Positions 1 to 7,133 of a DNA stretch of 12,019 nucleotides are shown one piece after another. Within the stretch, counting starts at the first letter, position 1; the number at the start of each line of letters is the position of its first letter. The stretch lies in the NCBI GenBank assembly GCA_900553165.1, contig USCN01000023.1, positions 1-12,019 on the forward strand. Reading direction: 5' to 3'. Origin of the DNA: an uncultured Collinsella sp. GTDB lineage: Bacteria; Actinomycetota; Coriobacteriia; Coriobacteriales; Coriobacteriaceae. The notes below the pieces were generated by a model, which saw only the letters and a program-made list of their open reading frames with translations, had not been told where the DNA came from and ran no database searches. A program made the translations under genes and the position numbers.

Positions 1-171
1 AGCCCTTTGCGTCCTGCGGAAATGTTTTGGAAAGTAACCCAAAGCGGCCCGGCGGGGGTCCTGTGTAGTCACCCTTTAGGCGGAACTCTCCTAATTATTT
101 GGATGAGTCGTTTACTTACTTGTGCTGTTACCGTCTTCCCGCTGTTGTTGGGGTATGCTTTGTTCGTATGT

Positions 172-187
172 AAACGTATGACATGTT
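172..187 (+). promoter_or_regulatory. Operator-like site in front of the repressor gene
   Basis: The sequence AAACGTATGACATGTT matches the motif repeated three times in front of the GH32 gene at 1398. It ends 16 bases before the repressor start and overlaps the region between a possible -10 (TATGCT at 154-159) and the ribosome binding site. This position suggests autorepression by the LacI-family protein. It is the weakest copy of the motif. The -35 of the promoter is unclear, so the promoter itself is not called. Confidence 0.45.
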
Positions 188-203
188 GATGGGGGAGGGT
201 GCT

Positions 204-1214
204 ATGGCTCGCGAGGGCGCTCGTTCTAAGGATTCTGCTAAGCCTGGCATCAAGGAAGTTGCAGCGGTGGCGGGGGTTTCGCCTACTACGGTATCTCGCG
301 TGCTGAATAATCGCGGCTATATTAGCCAAGAGACCCGCGATAAGGTCCATGCCGCGATGGAGCGCATCAACTATACGCCCAACGATATCGCCCGTGCCAT
401 GCTCAACGGTCGCCTTAATCTTATCGGTATGATCGTTCCCTTTGTGAGCAGCCCGTTCCATGCTCAGGTTGTGCAGGCGGTCGAGCGCACGTTGGCGGAA
501 AATGGCTTTAAGATGTTGCTGTGCAACAGCGCCAATCGACCCGATCTTGAGCGTTCCTATATCGACATGCTCCGCCGCAATATGGTCGACGGCGTCATCG
601 TCAACTCCCTCAATATCGGTGCCGAGGCATATGCCGAGATGGGCTTGAGCCTGGTTGGCATCGACTGCGATCTTGGCGAGGGCTCTGTCCAGATTGCAAG
701 TGACAGCTATGGCATTGGCGAGCTCGCCACGCGCCGTCTGATTGATGACGGCTGCAGGCGTATCCTGTGCCTGCGCAGCAATAGCCGCATGCGCATGCCT
801 GCCAATAAGCGTACCGATGCCTACCTCGATGTTGTTGAGCAGGCCGGCTTGTCCGCGCTTGTCCGTGAGGTTGAGTTCGTTAAGCCCGACGACGAAAAGG
901 GCACGGTCGTTGCGAAGATCCTCGATGAGAACCCCGATATTGACGGCATCTTTGCGGGAGACGATACGATGGCGGCCATCTGTCTCAACGTGATGAAGCA
1001 GCGCGGCTTGAGCGCTCCAGACGACATTAAGGTCGTGGGCGCGGATGGTGCCCGCCGCACTATGACGTTTATGCCTGACTTAACAACCGTACGTCAAGAT
1101 ATCGATCGCATCGGAGAGCTCGCGGCGCAATCCATCATTGCTCTTATTAACGGTGAAAAGCCCGAGTCGAATATCAAGCTTCCCGTTGAGCTTATCGAGG
1201 GCAAAACCGCGTAG
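204..1214 (+). CDS. LacI-family transcriptional repressor
   Basis: A sugar-responsive DNA-binding repressor of 336 residues, the usual LacI/GalR length. Residues 16-37 form the helix-turn-helix (IKEVAAVAGVSPTTVSRVLNN), followed by the hinge segment near residues 55-66 (NDIARAMLNGR). The rest is a periplasmic-binding-protein-like effector domain, with typical strands such as NLIGMIVPF and, near the C-terminus, a TTVRQDIDRIG segment. ATG 204 is chosen because GGGGGAGGG at 191-199 is a strong ribosome binding site with good spacing; the in-frame ATGs at 183 and 189 would lie upstream of or inside it. The gene sits immediately upstream of and co-directional with two GH32 genes and a PTS permease, so it is inferred to be their specific regulator, in the manner of ScrR. 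The effector (sucrose, a sugar phosphate or another fructoside) cannot be read from the sequence. Operator-like sites occur before its own gene and before the hydrolase. Confidence 0.93.
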   Translation: MAREGARSKDSAKPGIKEVAAVAGVSPTTVSRVLNNRGYISQETRDKVHAAMERINYTPNDIARAMLNGRLNLIGMIVPFVSSPFHAQVVQAVERTLAENGFKMLLCNSANRPDLERSYIDMLRRNMVDGVIVNSLNIGAEAYAEMGLSLVGIDCDLGEGSVQIASDSYGIGELATRRLIDDGCRRILCLRSNSRMRMPANKRTDAYLDVVEQAGLSALVREVEFVKPDDEKGTVVAKILDENPDIDGIFAGDDTMAAICLNVMKQRGLSAPDDIKVVGADGARRTMTFMPDLTTVRQDIDRIGELAAQSIIALINGEKPESNIKLPVELIEGKTA

Positions 1215-1266
1215 TTCATCCCGTGCCAAAAGAATTCCTCAAACGCCTCTGATGACCGTTCACCGG

Positions 1267-1282
1267 CATATGTCAACCGTTT
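1267..1282 (-). promoter_or_regulatory. Operator-like site, inverted copy
   Basis: Read on the - strand this is AAACGGTTGACATATG, differing at one base from the + strand copy at 1321-1336. Together the two form an inverted repeat of 16-base arms separated by 38 bases. It is placed upstream of the likely promoter, where a second repressor dimer could bind and support looping or cooperative repression. The function is inferred. Confidence 0.55.
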
Positions 1283-1317
1283 GCCGACGACTGGAACTGC
1301 GAAAAGACGTATTGGTG

Positions 1318-1336
1318 TGAAAACGTTTGACATATG
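1318..1336 (+). promoter_or_regulatory. Operator-like site overlapping promoter
   Basis: It contains TGAAAACGTTTGACA (1318-1332) and continues to CATATG at 1331-1336. The centre AAACGTTT is palindromic around CG, as is usual for LacI-family operators. The second half of the site includes the TTGACA hexamer at 1327-1332, so bound repressor would block RNA polymerase. Confidence 0.6.
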
Positions 1337-1355
1337 AAAACGATTGACATATCTT
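1327..1355 (+). promoter_or_regulatory. Likely sigma-70-type promoter of the GH32-PTS operon
   Basis: A perfect -35 TTGACA (1327-1332) is followed after 17 bases by TATCTT (1350-1355), a 4/6 match to the -10 consensus. The leader to the start codon at 1398 would be about 35 bases. Both boxes lie inside the repeated operator-like sites, consistent with direct steric repression. A second TTGACA at 1344-1349 has no well-spaced -10. Confidence 0.5.
1335..1353 (+). promoter_or_regulatory. Operator-like site, tandem copy
   Basis: TGAAAACGATTGACA (1335-1349) repeats the preceding site 17 bases further on and also ends in CATAT. It overlaps the spacer and -10 of the likely promoter. The two copies share 14 of 15 core bases, differing only at the base after CG. 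Confidence 0.6.
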
Positions 1356-1397
1356 GCCATTGTACCGAGTTAGTATGTCGTGGAAAGGAAGTCTCGG

Positions 1398-2780
1398 ATG
1401 CACAAGGTGTATTACCAGCCTGAGGGAATTTGGGTAGGCGACATCATGCCGTACGGCGAGGACGGCACGTTCTATCTCTATCATCAGCGTGACACGCGTA
1501 ACCCCGAACCTTTCGGAGAGCCGTTTGGCTGGGCACTCGCTACGACCAAGGATTTCGTCAACTACAAGGACTTTGGCGAGAGCCTTGAGCGTGGCGGCGA
1601 CGAGGAAGTCGACCAGTACATTTATGCCGGCACGGTGTTTAAGGTGGGCGACAAGTACCATGCGCTCTACACTGGTTGCAATCGCGATAAGGTCCGCGCA
1701 CGTTTGATGAAGCAGGTTCTTCTTCACGCAACGAGCGACGACGCCGTCAAGTGGGAGAAGAACATCGCCGAGACGCTGCTTCCGCCCCAGGAGGGTTACG
1801 ATGACCGCAACTGGCGCGATCCCTTTGTGCTTTGGGATGAGGAGAACGAAGAGTACATGCTCATCCTCGGCACGCGTGTGGGCGAGGACAAGCGTCTGAT
1901 GACCGGCCGCCTGGTCAAGTTCACCTCCAAGGATCTGACCAACTGGGAGTTCCAGGGCGACTGGTGGAACCCGGGCCTGTACACCATGTTTGAGATGCCT
2001 GATCTCTTTAAGATGGGCGACTGGTGGTACCTCGTCTTTTCCGAGTACAGCGACGGCAACAAGACCCGTTACCGCATGTCCAAGTCCATCAACGGTCCTT
2101 GGATTACCCCCGCTGACGACTCCTTCGACGGCCGCGCGTACTACGCCGCTCGCACCGCATTCGATGGCGAGCGTCGCGTTCTCTTTGGTTGGGTTCCTAC
2201 GCGTGACGAGGGCGGCGACCCCAGCTCTTACCTATGGGGTGGCACCTTTATGCCCCTCGAGATCGTTCAGCGTGCCGACGGAACGCTCGGCACCAAGCTC
2301 CCCGACAGCATGCTTGGCGCCTTTGGCGAGGCTAAGGCAGTCGAGACCTTTGAGCTTTCCTGCGAGTCGGGCAAGGTCGAGCAGGTGCTCGCCGCGGATG
2401 CCGGCTCCACCTACTTGCTCGATGCCGACATTGAGCTCGGCGGTAACGCTGCCGGCTTCTCGGTCAAGTTCGCCGAGGACGCCGAGACCGGTCTTGCCTA
2501 TGAGTTCCGCGCCAACCTGCGCGAGGGCAAGCTCGAGTTCACGCCGGCTCCCCAGTACCCGTGGTTCCAGGTCAACAACATGGGCCTCGAGCGTCCGTTG
2601 TTCTTTAAGGGCGAGGGCACTCACCATGTGCGTCTGGTCGTCGACGACGACATCGCGACCATCTTTGTCGATGATGTTGCGCTCAACGCTCGCTTCTGCA
2701 ACAAGCAGGGCCAGGGTGTGGCGCTTACCGTCACCGACGGTGCGCTCAAGTGCGCAAACGCAACGATCGCGTCTCTGTAG
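1398..2780 (+). CDS. Divergent glycoside hydrolase family 32 protein
   Basis: A 460-residue cytoplasmic enzyme (no signal peptide) with the GH32 layout: an N-terminal five-bladed propeller (about 1-300) and a C-terminal beta-sandwich. The three acidic positions of the family are visible: Asp15 in WVGDIMP (nucleophile position), Asp141 in WRDPF (transition-state stabiliser) and Glu199 in MFEMPDLF (acid/base). They differ from the classical motifs, since the usual NDPNG is replaced by GDIMP and the usual ECP by EMP, so this is a distant subfamily and its substrate may not be plain sucrose 6-phosphate. ATG 1398 is chosen because AAAGGAAG at 1384-1391 precedes it by 6 bases; an in-frame GTG at 1380 would overlap that site. 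It is the first gene after the operator cluster and lies 45 bases before the PTS permease. Likely activity is hydrolysis of a fructose-containing (phospho)sugar. The exact reaction is inference. Confidence 0.85.
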   Translation: MHKVYYQPEGIWVGDIMPYGEDGTFYLYHQRDTRNPEPFGEPFGWALATTKDFVNYKDFGESLERGGDEEVDQYIYAGTVFKVGDKYHALYTGCNRDKVRARLMKQVLLHATSDDAVKWEKNIAETLLPPQEGYDDRNWRDPFVLWDEENEEYMLILGTRVGEDKRLMTGRLVKFTSKDLTNWEFQGDWWNPGLYTMFEMPDLFKMGDWWYLVFSEYSDGNKTRYRMSKSINGPWITPADDSFDGRAYYAARTAFDGERRVLFGWVPTRDEGGDPSSYLWGGTFMPLEIVQRADGTLGTKLPDSMLGAFGEAKAVETFELSCESGKVEQVLAADAGSTYLLDADIELGGNAAGFSVKFAEDAETGLAYEFRANLREGKLEFTPAPQYPWFQVNNMGLERPLFFKGEGTHHVRLVVDDDIATIFVDDVALNARFCNKQGQGVALTVTDGALKCANATIASL

Positions 2781-2825
2781 CGGCAACGAACCGTTTTATG
2801 ATTTAGAAAAGGAATGGAGAGGAAC

Positions 2826-4277
2826 ATGGACTACAAGGCAGTGTCCCAGCAAGTCGTCGACAACGTCGGCGGACTGGAGAACATCGAGGGCGCCACGCAT
2901 TGCGTGACCCGTCTGCGTCTGGTGCTCAAGGATACGAGCAAATACAACAAGGCCGAGCTCGAGAACATCGATGGCGTCAAGGGCGTGCTGTACAACAGCG
3001 GCCAGCTCATGATCATCTTTGGTACCGGTACCGTCAACAAGGTTTACGACGCCTTTATGGCTCTGACTGGCGTCAAGGAGATCAGCGCTTCCGAGGTCAA
3101 GGGTGCCGAGGCGGACAAGAAAGGCAAGTTCTTCTCGGTCCTCAAGGTGTTCTCGGACATCTTTATCCCCATCATTCCTGCCTTCGTCGGTGCCGCTATC
3201 ATCATCGGCCTTAAGTCGCTGATCGTTGCCAACGGCCTCTTTGGCATGGAGGGCAGCCTCGCCGATCACAGCGAGTTCCTCAAGAACCTCGCAAGCTTCT
3301 TTGCCATTATCGCCACCACGTTCGACTACCTGCCTGTCCTGGTTATGTACAGCGCGGTCAAGCGTTTTGGCGGTAACCCGATCCTGGGCATCCTCGTCGG
3401 TATCGTCATGGTTCACCCGAGCCTCATGAACCGCAACACGTTCGTTATGGACCCGACGGGTGCTGAGTACTGGAACTTCGGTCCGCTATCCATTCCCATG
3501 GTTGCTTTCCAGGGCGGTGTGTTCCCCGCAATCCTGACTGCCTGGTTTATGGCTAAGGTCGAAAAGATTGCCCAGAAGTACATCCCCGAGGTCGTTTCGT
3601 TCGTCTTTGTCCCGACCGTTACCCTGATTCTTGCTAACGTTGCCCTGTTCACCGTGTTCGGCCCGCTCGGCAACCTGATCGGTGACGTCCTCGCCGGCGT
3701 AATCGATATCCTGTACAACAGGATGGGCGTCTTTGGTGCCTTTGTCTTCGCCGCGTTCCTGCAGCCGCTCGTCGTTACCGGTACGCATCAGTTCATCCAG
3801 GGTATCGAGGCAAACCTTGTTGCCACGACTGGCTTCAACTACATCCAGGCCATCTGGTCGGTTTCCATCATCGCCCAGGGCGGCGGCGCCATCGGTATGT
3901 ACCTCATTCACAAGAAGCACTCCAAAGAGCGCAACATCTGCATGTCGTCCTTTATCCCGACGCTGGTCGGAATCTCCGAGCCCGCTATCTTCGCTGCAAA
4001 CATGCGCTACTCGATCATCCCGTTCATCTGCGCTTGCATCGGTGCAGGCTGCGGCGGTGCCTTCGTGAAGCTCTTTGAGGTGCGCGCCATCGGTCAGGGT
4101 CTGACCGGCGTGCTTGGCCTGCTCATCGTCACGCCCGAGACGCTCGTGTGGTATGTGGCTGGCAATCTCATCGCCTTTATCGTGCCGATCGTCTTGATCT
4201 TTGCCTACAACAAGGCAAAGGGCGTGCCGACCACCGATGAAGAGGGCGCTGGCGCTGGCTTCGACGTTAGCTTCTAG
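2826..4277 (+). CDS. PTS EIIBC permease, sucrose/beta-glucoside type
   Basis: An integral membrane sugar transporter of 483 residues that imports its sugar and phosphorylates it. The EIIB domain (about 1-80) has the phospho-accepting Cys26 in GATHCVTRLRLVLKD. The EIIC domain (about 100-470) has multiple hydrophobic segments, a THQFIQGIE segment near the expected conserved His, and GISEPAIFAANMR, the family's GxxEPA substrate-site motif. There is no EIIA domain, so it must borrow a Glc-type EIIA from elsewhere. ATG 2826 is preferred over ATG 2814 because GGAG at 2816-2819 serves it with 6-base spacing and because EIIB domains of this class start with MDYK-like residues. Lying between two GH32 genes, it most likely carries sucrose or another fructoside; trehalose or beta-glucosides are the alternatives for the family but lack support from the neighbours. 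No terminator separates it from the upstream GH32 gene. Confidence 0.92.
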   Translation: MDYKAVSQQVVDNVGGLENIEGATHCVTRLRLVLKDTSKYNKAELENIDGVKGVLYNSGQLMIIFGTGTVNKVYDAFMALTGVKEISASEVKGAEADKKGKFFSVLKVFSDIFIPIIPAFVGAAIIIGLKSLIVANGLFGMEGSLADHSEFLKNLASFFAIIATTFDYLPVLVMYSAVKRFGGNPILGILVGIVMVHPSLMNRNTFVMDPTGAEYWNFGPLSIPMVAFQGGVFPAILTAWFMAKVEKIAQKYIPEVVSFVFVPTVTLILANVALFTVFGPLGNLIGDVLAGVIDILYNRMGVFGAFVFAAFLQPLVVTGTHQFIQGIEANLVATTGFNYIQAIWSVSIIAQGGGAIGMYLIHKKHSKERNICMSSFIPTLVGISEPAIFAANMRYSIIPFICACIGAGCGGAFVKLFEVRAIGQGLTGVLGLLIVTPETLVWYVAGNLIAFIVPIVLIFAYNKAKGVPTTDEEGAGAGFDVSF

Positions 4278-4307
4278 TTGAGCCGTTCAGTGTAATCTGA
4301 GGATAAG
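4278..4307 (+). promoter_or_regulatory. Weak candidate promoter before second GH32 gene
   Basis: TTGAGC (4278-4283) and GATAAG (4302-4307) each match the consensus at 4 of 6 positions with 18-base spacing. If used, the hairpin at 4317-4354 would lie in the leader of the downstream GH32 gene. This is only a suggestion. Confidence 0.22.
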
Positions 4308-4316
4308 TCCATTTGA

Positions 4317-4354
4317 GGAAGGGCGTTCGACTCGTGTGAGTCGAGCGTCCTTCC
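4317..4354 (+). terminator. Strong 17-bp-stem hairpin between PTS and GH32 genes
   Basis: The arms at 4317-4333 and 4338-4354 pair over 17 positions (two G-U wobbles) around a GTGT loop. The stem is very stable, but it is followed by CCCCATAG and not a U tract. It is therefore a poor intrinsic terminator. It may be a partial terminator, a transcript-end stabiliser that sets permease and hydrolase at different levels, or a leader element for the gene starting at 4379. Confidence 0.5.
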
Positions 4355-4378
4355 CCATAGACGAGAAAGTCAACGGCG

Positions 4379-5821
4379 ATGTTAAATCAAAAAAACAAGG
4401 TGACACGCGCGGACTATGAGCAGTGGCGTGCCGGACAGGATGAGACGGCGGCTCGCATCGCGTCCGACCCCGATAGGCTTCTGTTCCATGTGGAGCCTGA
4501 GCTTGGCTGGCTCAACGACCCCAACGGTTTGGTTCAGATTGGTGATACGTATCACATCTATCATCAATACGATCCGTTCGATGCTGCGCATGGCGGTCCA
4601 GTGCTTTGGAACCATCTGACGACAAAGGATTTTGTGACGTACGAGAATCACGGCCCCGTGCTGTTCCCCGATTCCGATTTGGATTCGAACGGAGCGTATT
4701 CTGGTTCTGCCTTTGTACGCGATGGCAAGATTCACTACTTCTATACCGGCAACGTCAAGCATTTTGACCGCGATGATTACGACTACGTGTTGACGGGCCG
4801 TGAGCAAAACCAGATTCATATGGTTGCCGAGACTCCCGACGAATTGGGTGAGAAGTGCATAGCTGTTGAACCGGTCGATTACCCCGACGATATCGCTACG
4901 CACGTGCGCGACCCCAAGATCCTTGAACACGACGGTATCTACTACATGGTCCTCGGCGCTCGTACGAAAGATGACTGCGGCTGTGTGCTTGTCTATACCT
5001 CGCGCGATCTAGAGGACTGGAACTATGCGACGCGTATTGAGCTGGGCGAGAAGTTTGGCTTTATGTGGGAGTGCCCCGATCTGTTTGAGCTCGATGGTGA
5101 GCTTATTCTCGTTTGCTGTCCGCAGGGTGTGCCTGCCGATGGTTGGCGTTACCGCAATCCGCATCAGTGCGTGTGGTTCCCCATCGAGGCCGATTGGGAG
5201 GCGCCGAGCTTTAAAATCGTCAGGCAGGGCATGCCCCCGATGGTCGATGCCGGTTTTGATTTCTATGCTCCGCAGTCCTTTGAGGATGCTGCAGGCCGGC
5301 GTTTGATGATCGGATGGTCGGGTTGCCCCGACGCGACGGCAGAAAACCCGACGGTGGCGCGCGGGTGGCAGTGCGCGTTGACGGTGCCGCGAGAGCTGAG
5401 CATACGCGATGGTAAGCTCTGCCAGCAGCCGGCGCACGAGATTGAGAGGATGCGCGGTGACTGCGTTCGCGCGACAGGCGGTGAAACCGTTGAGGAGCCG
5501 GGCCGCCTGTTTGATCTTGTGGTTTCCTGCGAGGGCGCCAAGATGGTCGAGCTCGAAATCCGCAAGGGTGTCTTTGTGCGCTATGCAGACGGGATGCTTA
5601 CCCTCGACATGGGTGACGAAGGCTATGGGCGCGACCAGAGGTCGATCGAGCTCAGTGAGCTTCGCGACCTGCGCGTGCTTTCGGACACTACGATGGTCGA
5701 GATTTTTGCAAATGGCGGCGAGGCGGCACTTACGAGCCGTACCTATTCGCCGGCGGTTCCGGCGATGGAGCTGCACGCCGAGGGCGCGGCATCGATGAAT
5801 TTCTACCGCCTCGTGCATTAA
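4379..5821 (+). CDS. scrB: Glycoside hydrolase family 32, sucrose-6-phosphate hydrolase type
   Basis: A 480-residue cytoplasmic beta-fructosidase that probably splits sucrose 6-phosphate delivered by the neighbouring PTS permease into glucose 6-phosphate and fructose. All classical GH32 motifs are intact: GWLNDPNG with nucleophile Asp47, VRDPK with Asp178, and MWECPDLF with acid/base Glu231. The propeller occupies roughly residues 34-340 and is followed by a C-terminal beta-sandwich ending in TMVEIFANGGEAALTSR, the typical terminal segment. Length is normal for bacterial sucrose-6-phosphate hydrolases. The ribosome binding site is modest (GAGAAAG at 4363-4369, 9 bases before ATG 4379). It is the last gene of the locus and is separated from the permease by a strong hairpin. 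Hydrolysis of short fructo-oligosaccharides is an alternative; lack of a signal peptide argues against extracellular fructan degradation. Confidence 0.9.
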   Translation: MLNQKNKVTRADYEQWRAGQDETAARIASDPDRLLFHVEPELGWLNDPNGLVQIGDTYHIYHQYDPFDAAHGGPVLWNHLTTKDFVTYENHGPVLFPDSDLDSNGAYSGSAFVRDGKIHYFYTGNVKHFDRDDYDYVLTGREQNQIHMVAETPDELGEKCIAVEPVDYPDDIATHVRDPKILEHDGIYYMVLGARTKDDCGCVLVYTSRDLEDWNYATRIELGEKFGFMWECPDLFELDGELILVCCPQGVPADGWRYRNPHQCVWFPIEADWEAPSFKIVRQGMPPMVDAGFDFYAPQSFEDAAGRRLMIGWSGCPDATAENPTVARGWQCALTVPRELSIRDGKLCQQPAHEIERMRGDCVRATGGETVEEPGRLFDLVVSCEGAKMVELEIRKGVFVRYADGMLTLDMGDEGYGRDQRSIELSELRDLRVLSDTTMVEIFANGGEAALTSRTYSPAVPAMELHAEGAASMNFYRLVH

Positions 5822-5918
5822 CCGTGCATGGGGCACGATTGGACTTGCTGGGCGAAATGAATCGCAGTTGCCGCGGCCAACTACCGTTTATCGCGTATAG
5901 CGACCGTTTGCGGAGTAA

Positions 5919-5947
5919 GTAACACTTAGTAATAAACCGTGTAGAAT
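5919..5947 (+). promoter_or_regulatory. Likely promoter of the DegV-family gene
   Basis: A -10 TAGAAT (5942-5947, 5/6) lies 17 bases after GTAACA (5919-5924, 4/6). The predicted start near 5954 gives a leader of about 145 bases containing two hairpins. Confidence 0.45.
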
Positions 5948-5973
5948 CTCAGGTTAGCACGGAGTTTTCCAGG

Positions 5974-6050
5974 GAGACGCTGTCCTTTGTTGTGTGCAAG
6001 GGGCGGCGTCTCTTTGGCGCTCTGCCGCCGTTGTGCAACAGTGCGGCGGC
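5974..6050 (+). other. Structured leader with two hairpins upstream of degV-type gene
   Basis: The first hairpin has arms GAGACGC (5974-5980) and GCGTCTC (6006-6012), an inner CCTT/AAGG pairing, and is followed by TTT. The second has GCCGCCG (6024-6030) and CGGCGGC (6044-6050) around a 13-base loop. They lie between the likely promoter and the start codon at 6098. The first resembles a weak terminator, so attenuation is possible. I do not recognise a known riboswitch. Confidence 0.4.
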
Positions 6051-6097
6051 GCGTGCCATGTATTGAAAAGCCAATGTCGAGATGGGTCGTGATAATA

Positions 6098-6952
6098 ATG
6101 GGCAAGTACGTAATCGTGGTTGAGTCTGGTTCGGATGTGACGCCGGAGCTCTGCGAACGCTACGGTATCGTGCGCGTGCCTATGCATGTCACGATTGGTG
6201 ACGAGACCGTCGAGGACGGCTCGATCGATCCGCTCGAGATTTATTCGCGCTGCAACGAGTTTGGCGTGATGCCCAAGACCAGCGGCTGCGCGCCTGCGGA
6301 TTTTGCTCACGTGTATGACCGCATTCATGCCGAGCAGCCCGACGCGACTATTCTGCATCTCGCGTATTCCGAGGCCACGACCTGTTCGCATCAGTCCTCG
6401 AAGATTGCGGCCCAGGGGCGCGACTACGTGTTCTCCATGGACACGCGTTTTGTTTCGGTGGGCCAGTCGCTCGTTGTTGTCGAGACCGCCAAATACATCG
6501 AGGCTCACCCCGATGCCACCGTCGACGAGATCTTTGCTTTTACGAATTCCGTCATGGACCGTGTGCTGCTGGGCTTTGTTCCTACCGACCTGGCCTTCCT
6601 TAAGGCGGGCGGTCGTCTGTCCAACGTGGCATTCCTTGGCGCCCACCTGCTCAAGATTAAGCCCTGCATTGAGGTAACGGGCGGTAAGTTCGTGGCAACC
6701 AAGAAGTTCCGCGGCTCTATGCTCAAATGCGCCCGCGCCTTTATTGATCACATGGTTGCGAAGGGCGAGATTGACTACTCACACATTGGCCTGGCATATT
6801 CGGTAGGCCTTTCCCAGGAACTGCGCGACGACATGGAAGTCTATGCGCACGACCTGGGCTTTAAGGACGTTACCTGGACTCAGGTCGGTGGTGTCATCTC
6901 GAGCCATTGCGGCCCGACCGCCTTCGGCGCGGTGCTCACGCTTAAGGCGTAA
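6098..6952 (+). CDS. DegV/FakB-family fatty-acid-binding protein
   Basis: A 284-residue cytosolic DegV-domain protein. Family members bind a fatty acid and, in FakB proteins, present it to the kinase FakA for phosphorylation and entry into phospholipid synthesis. Visible family signatures are PKTSGCAPADF (near residues 59-69, the TSxP lipid-head region), MDTRFVSVGQSLVVVE, FLKAGGRLSN, LLKIKPCIEV, and a C-terminal SSHCGPTAFG (family H-x-GPGA-like loop). The first strand is unusual, VVESGSD where many members have VTDSTAD, so a conserved Asp is a Glu here. ATG 6098 is chosen because MGKYVIVV matches the usual family start; an in-frame ATG at 6074 and open frame back to 5987 add residues with no family counterpart. 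No clear ribosome binding site precedes either start. The gene stands alone with no fakA in the window, so a kinase partner is inference. Confidence 0.88.
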   Translation: MGKYVIVVESGSDVTPELCERYGIVRVPMHVTIGDETVEDGSIDPLEIYSRCNEFGVMPKTSGCAPADFAHVYDRIHAEQPDATILHLAYSEATTCSHQSSKIAAQGRDYVFSMDTRFVSVGQSLVVVETAKYIEAHPDATVDEIFAFTNSVMDRVLLGFVPTDLAFLKAGGRLSNVAFLGAHLLKIKPCIEVTGGKFVATKKFRGSMLKCARAFIDHMVAKGEIDYSHIGLAYSVGLSQELRDDMEVYAHDLGFKDVTWTQVGGVISSHCGPTAFGAVLTLKA

Positions 6953-6983
6953 GGCCTGGCGTCTATCGATTTCTATTGCCTCG

Positions 6984-7011
6984 GCGGCGGTTGCGACAAC
7001 CTACCCGCCGC
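6984..7011 (+). terminator. Weak hairpin after DegV-family gene
   Basis: GGTTG/CAACC (6989-6993, 6997-7001) stacks on GCGGC/GCCGC (6984-6988, 7007-7011) with a 5-base one-sided bulge. TCTT follows, so termination is possible but poorly supported. Confidence 0.25.
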
Positions 7012-7133
7012 TCTTGCGTGGGGTCAAATAGAACAACCCAATTGACGGCTAAACCGTTTCGCCATCATGCATATGGGCTAGAATGACTCTGGCATTTATG
7101 TAGCTAAAACCAATGAGAGGCAAGGTAGCGGGA

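Noticed and set aside
7..461. Short open frames on both strands upstream of and overlapping the repressor start
   Set aside because: No family resemblance or ribosome binding site, and they overlap a clear LacI gene. I see no gene in 1-171.
1318..1349. Carbon catabolite (cre, CcpA-type) sites
   Set aside because: TGAAAACGNTTGACA is one base longer than the cre spacing. The repeats are shared with the repressor gene, so a dedicated LacI-family operator is a better reading.
1990..2907. 305-codon + strand frame overlapping the first GH32 and the PTS gene
   Set aside because: It is Ser/Arg/Pro/Thr-rich nonsense typical of a shifted frame in high-GC DNA, and two real genes explain the region.
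5009..5836. Long antisense frame opposite the second GH32 gene
   Set aside because: Composition and His/Arg-rich sequence are typical of an antisense shadow, and the + strand has all catalytic motifs.
5987..6097. N-terminal extension of the DegV-family protein
   Set aside because: The added residues have no family counterpart and are encoded by the two-hairpin leader.
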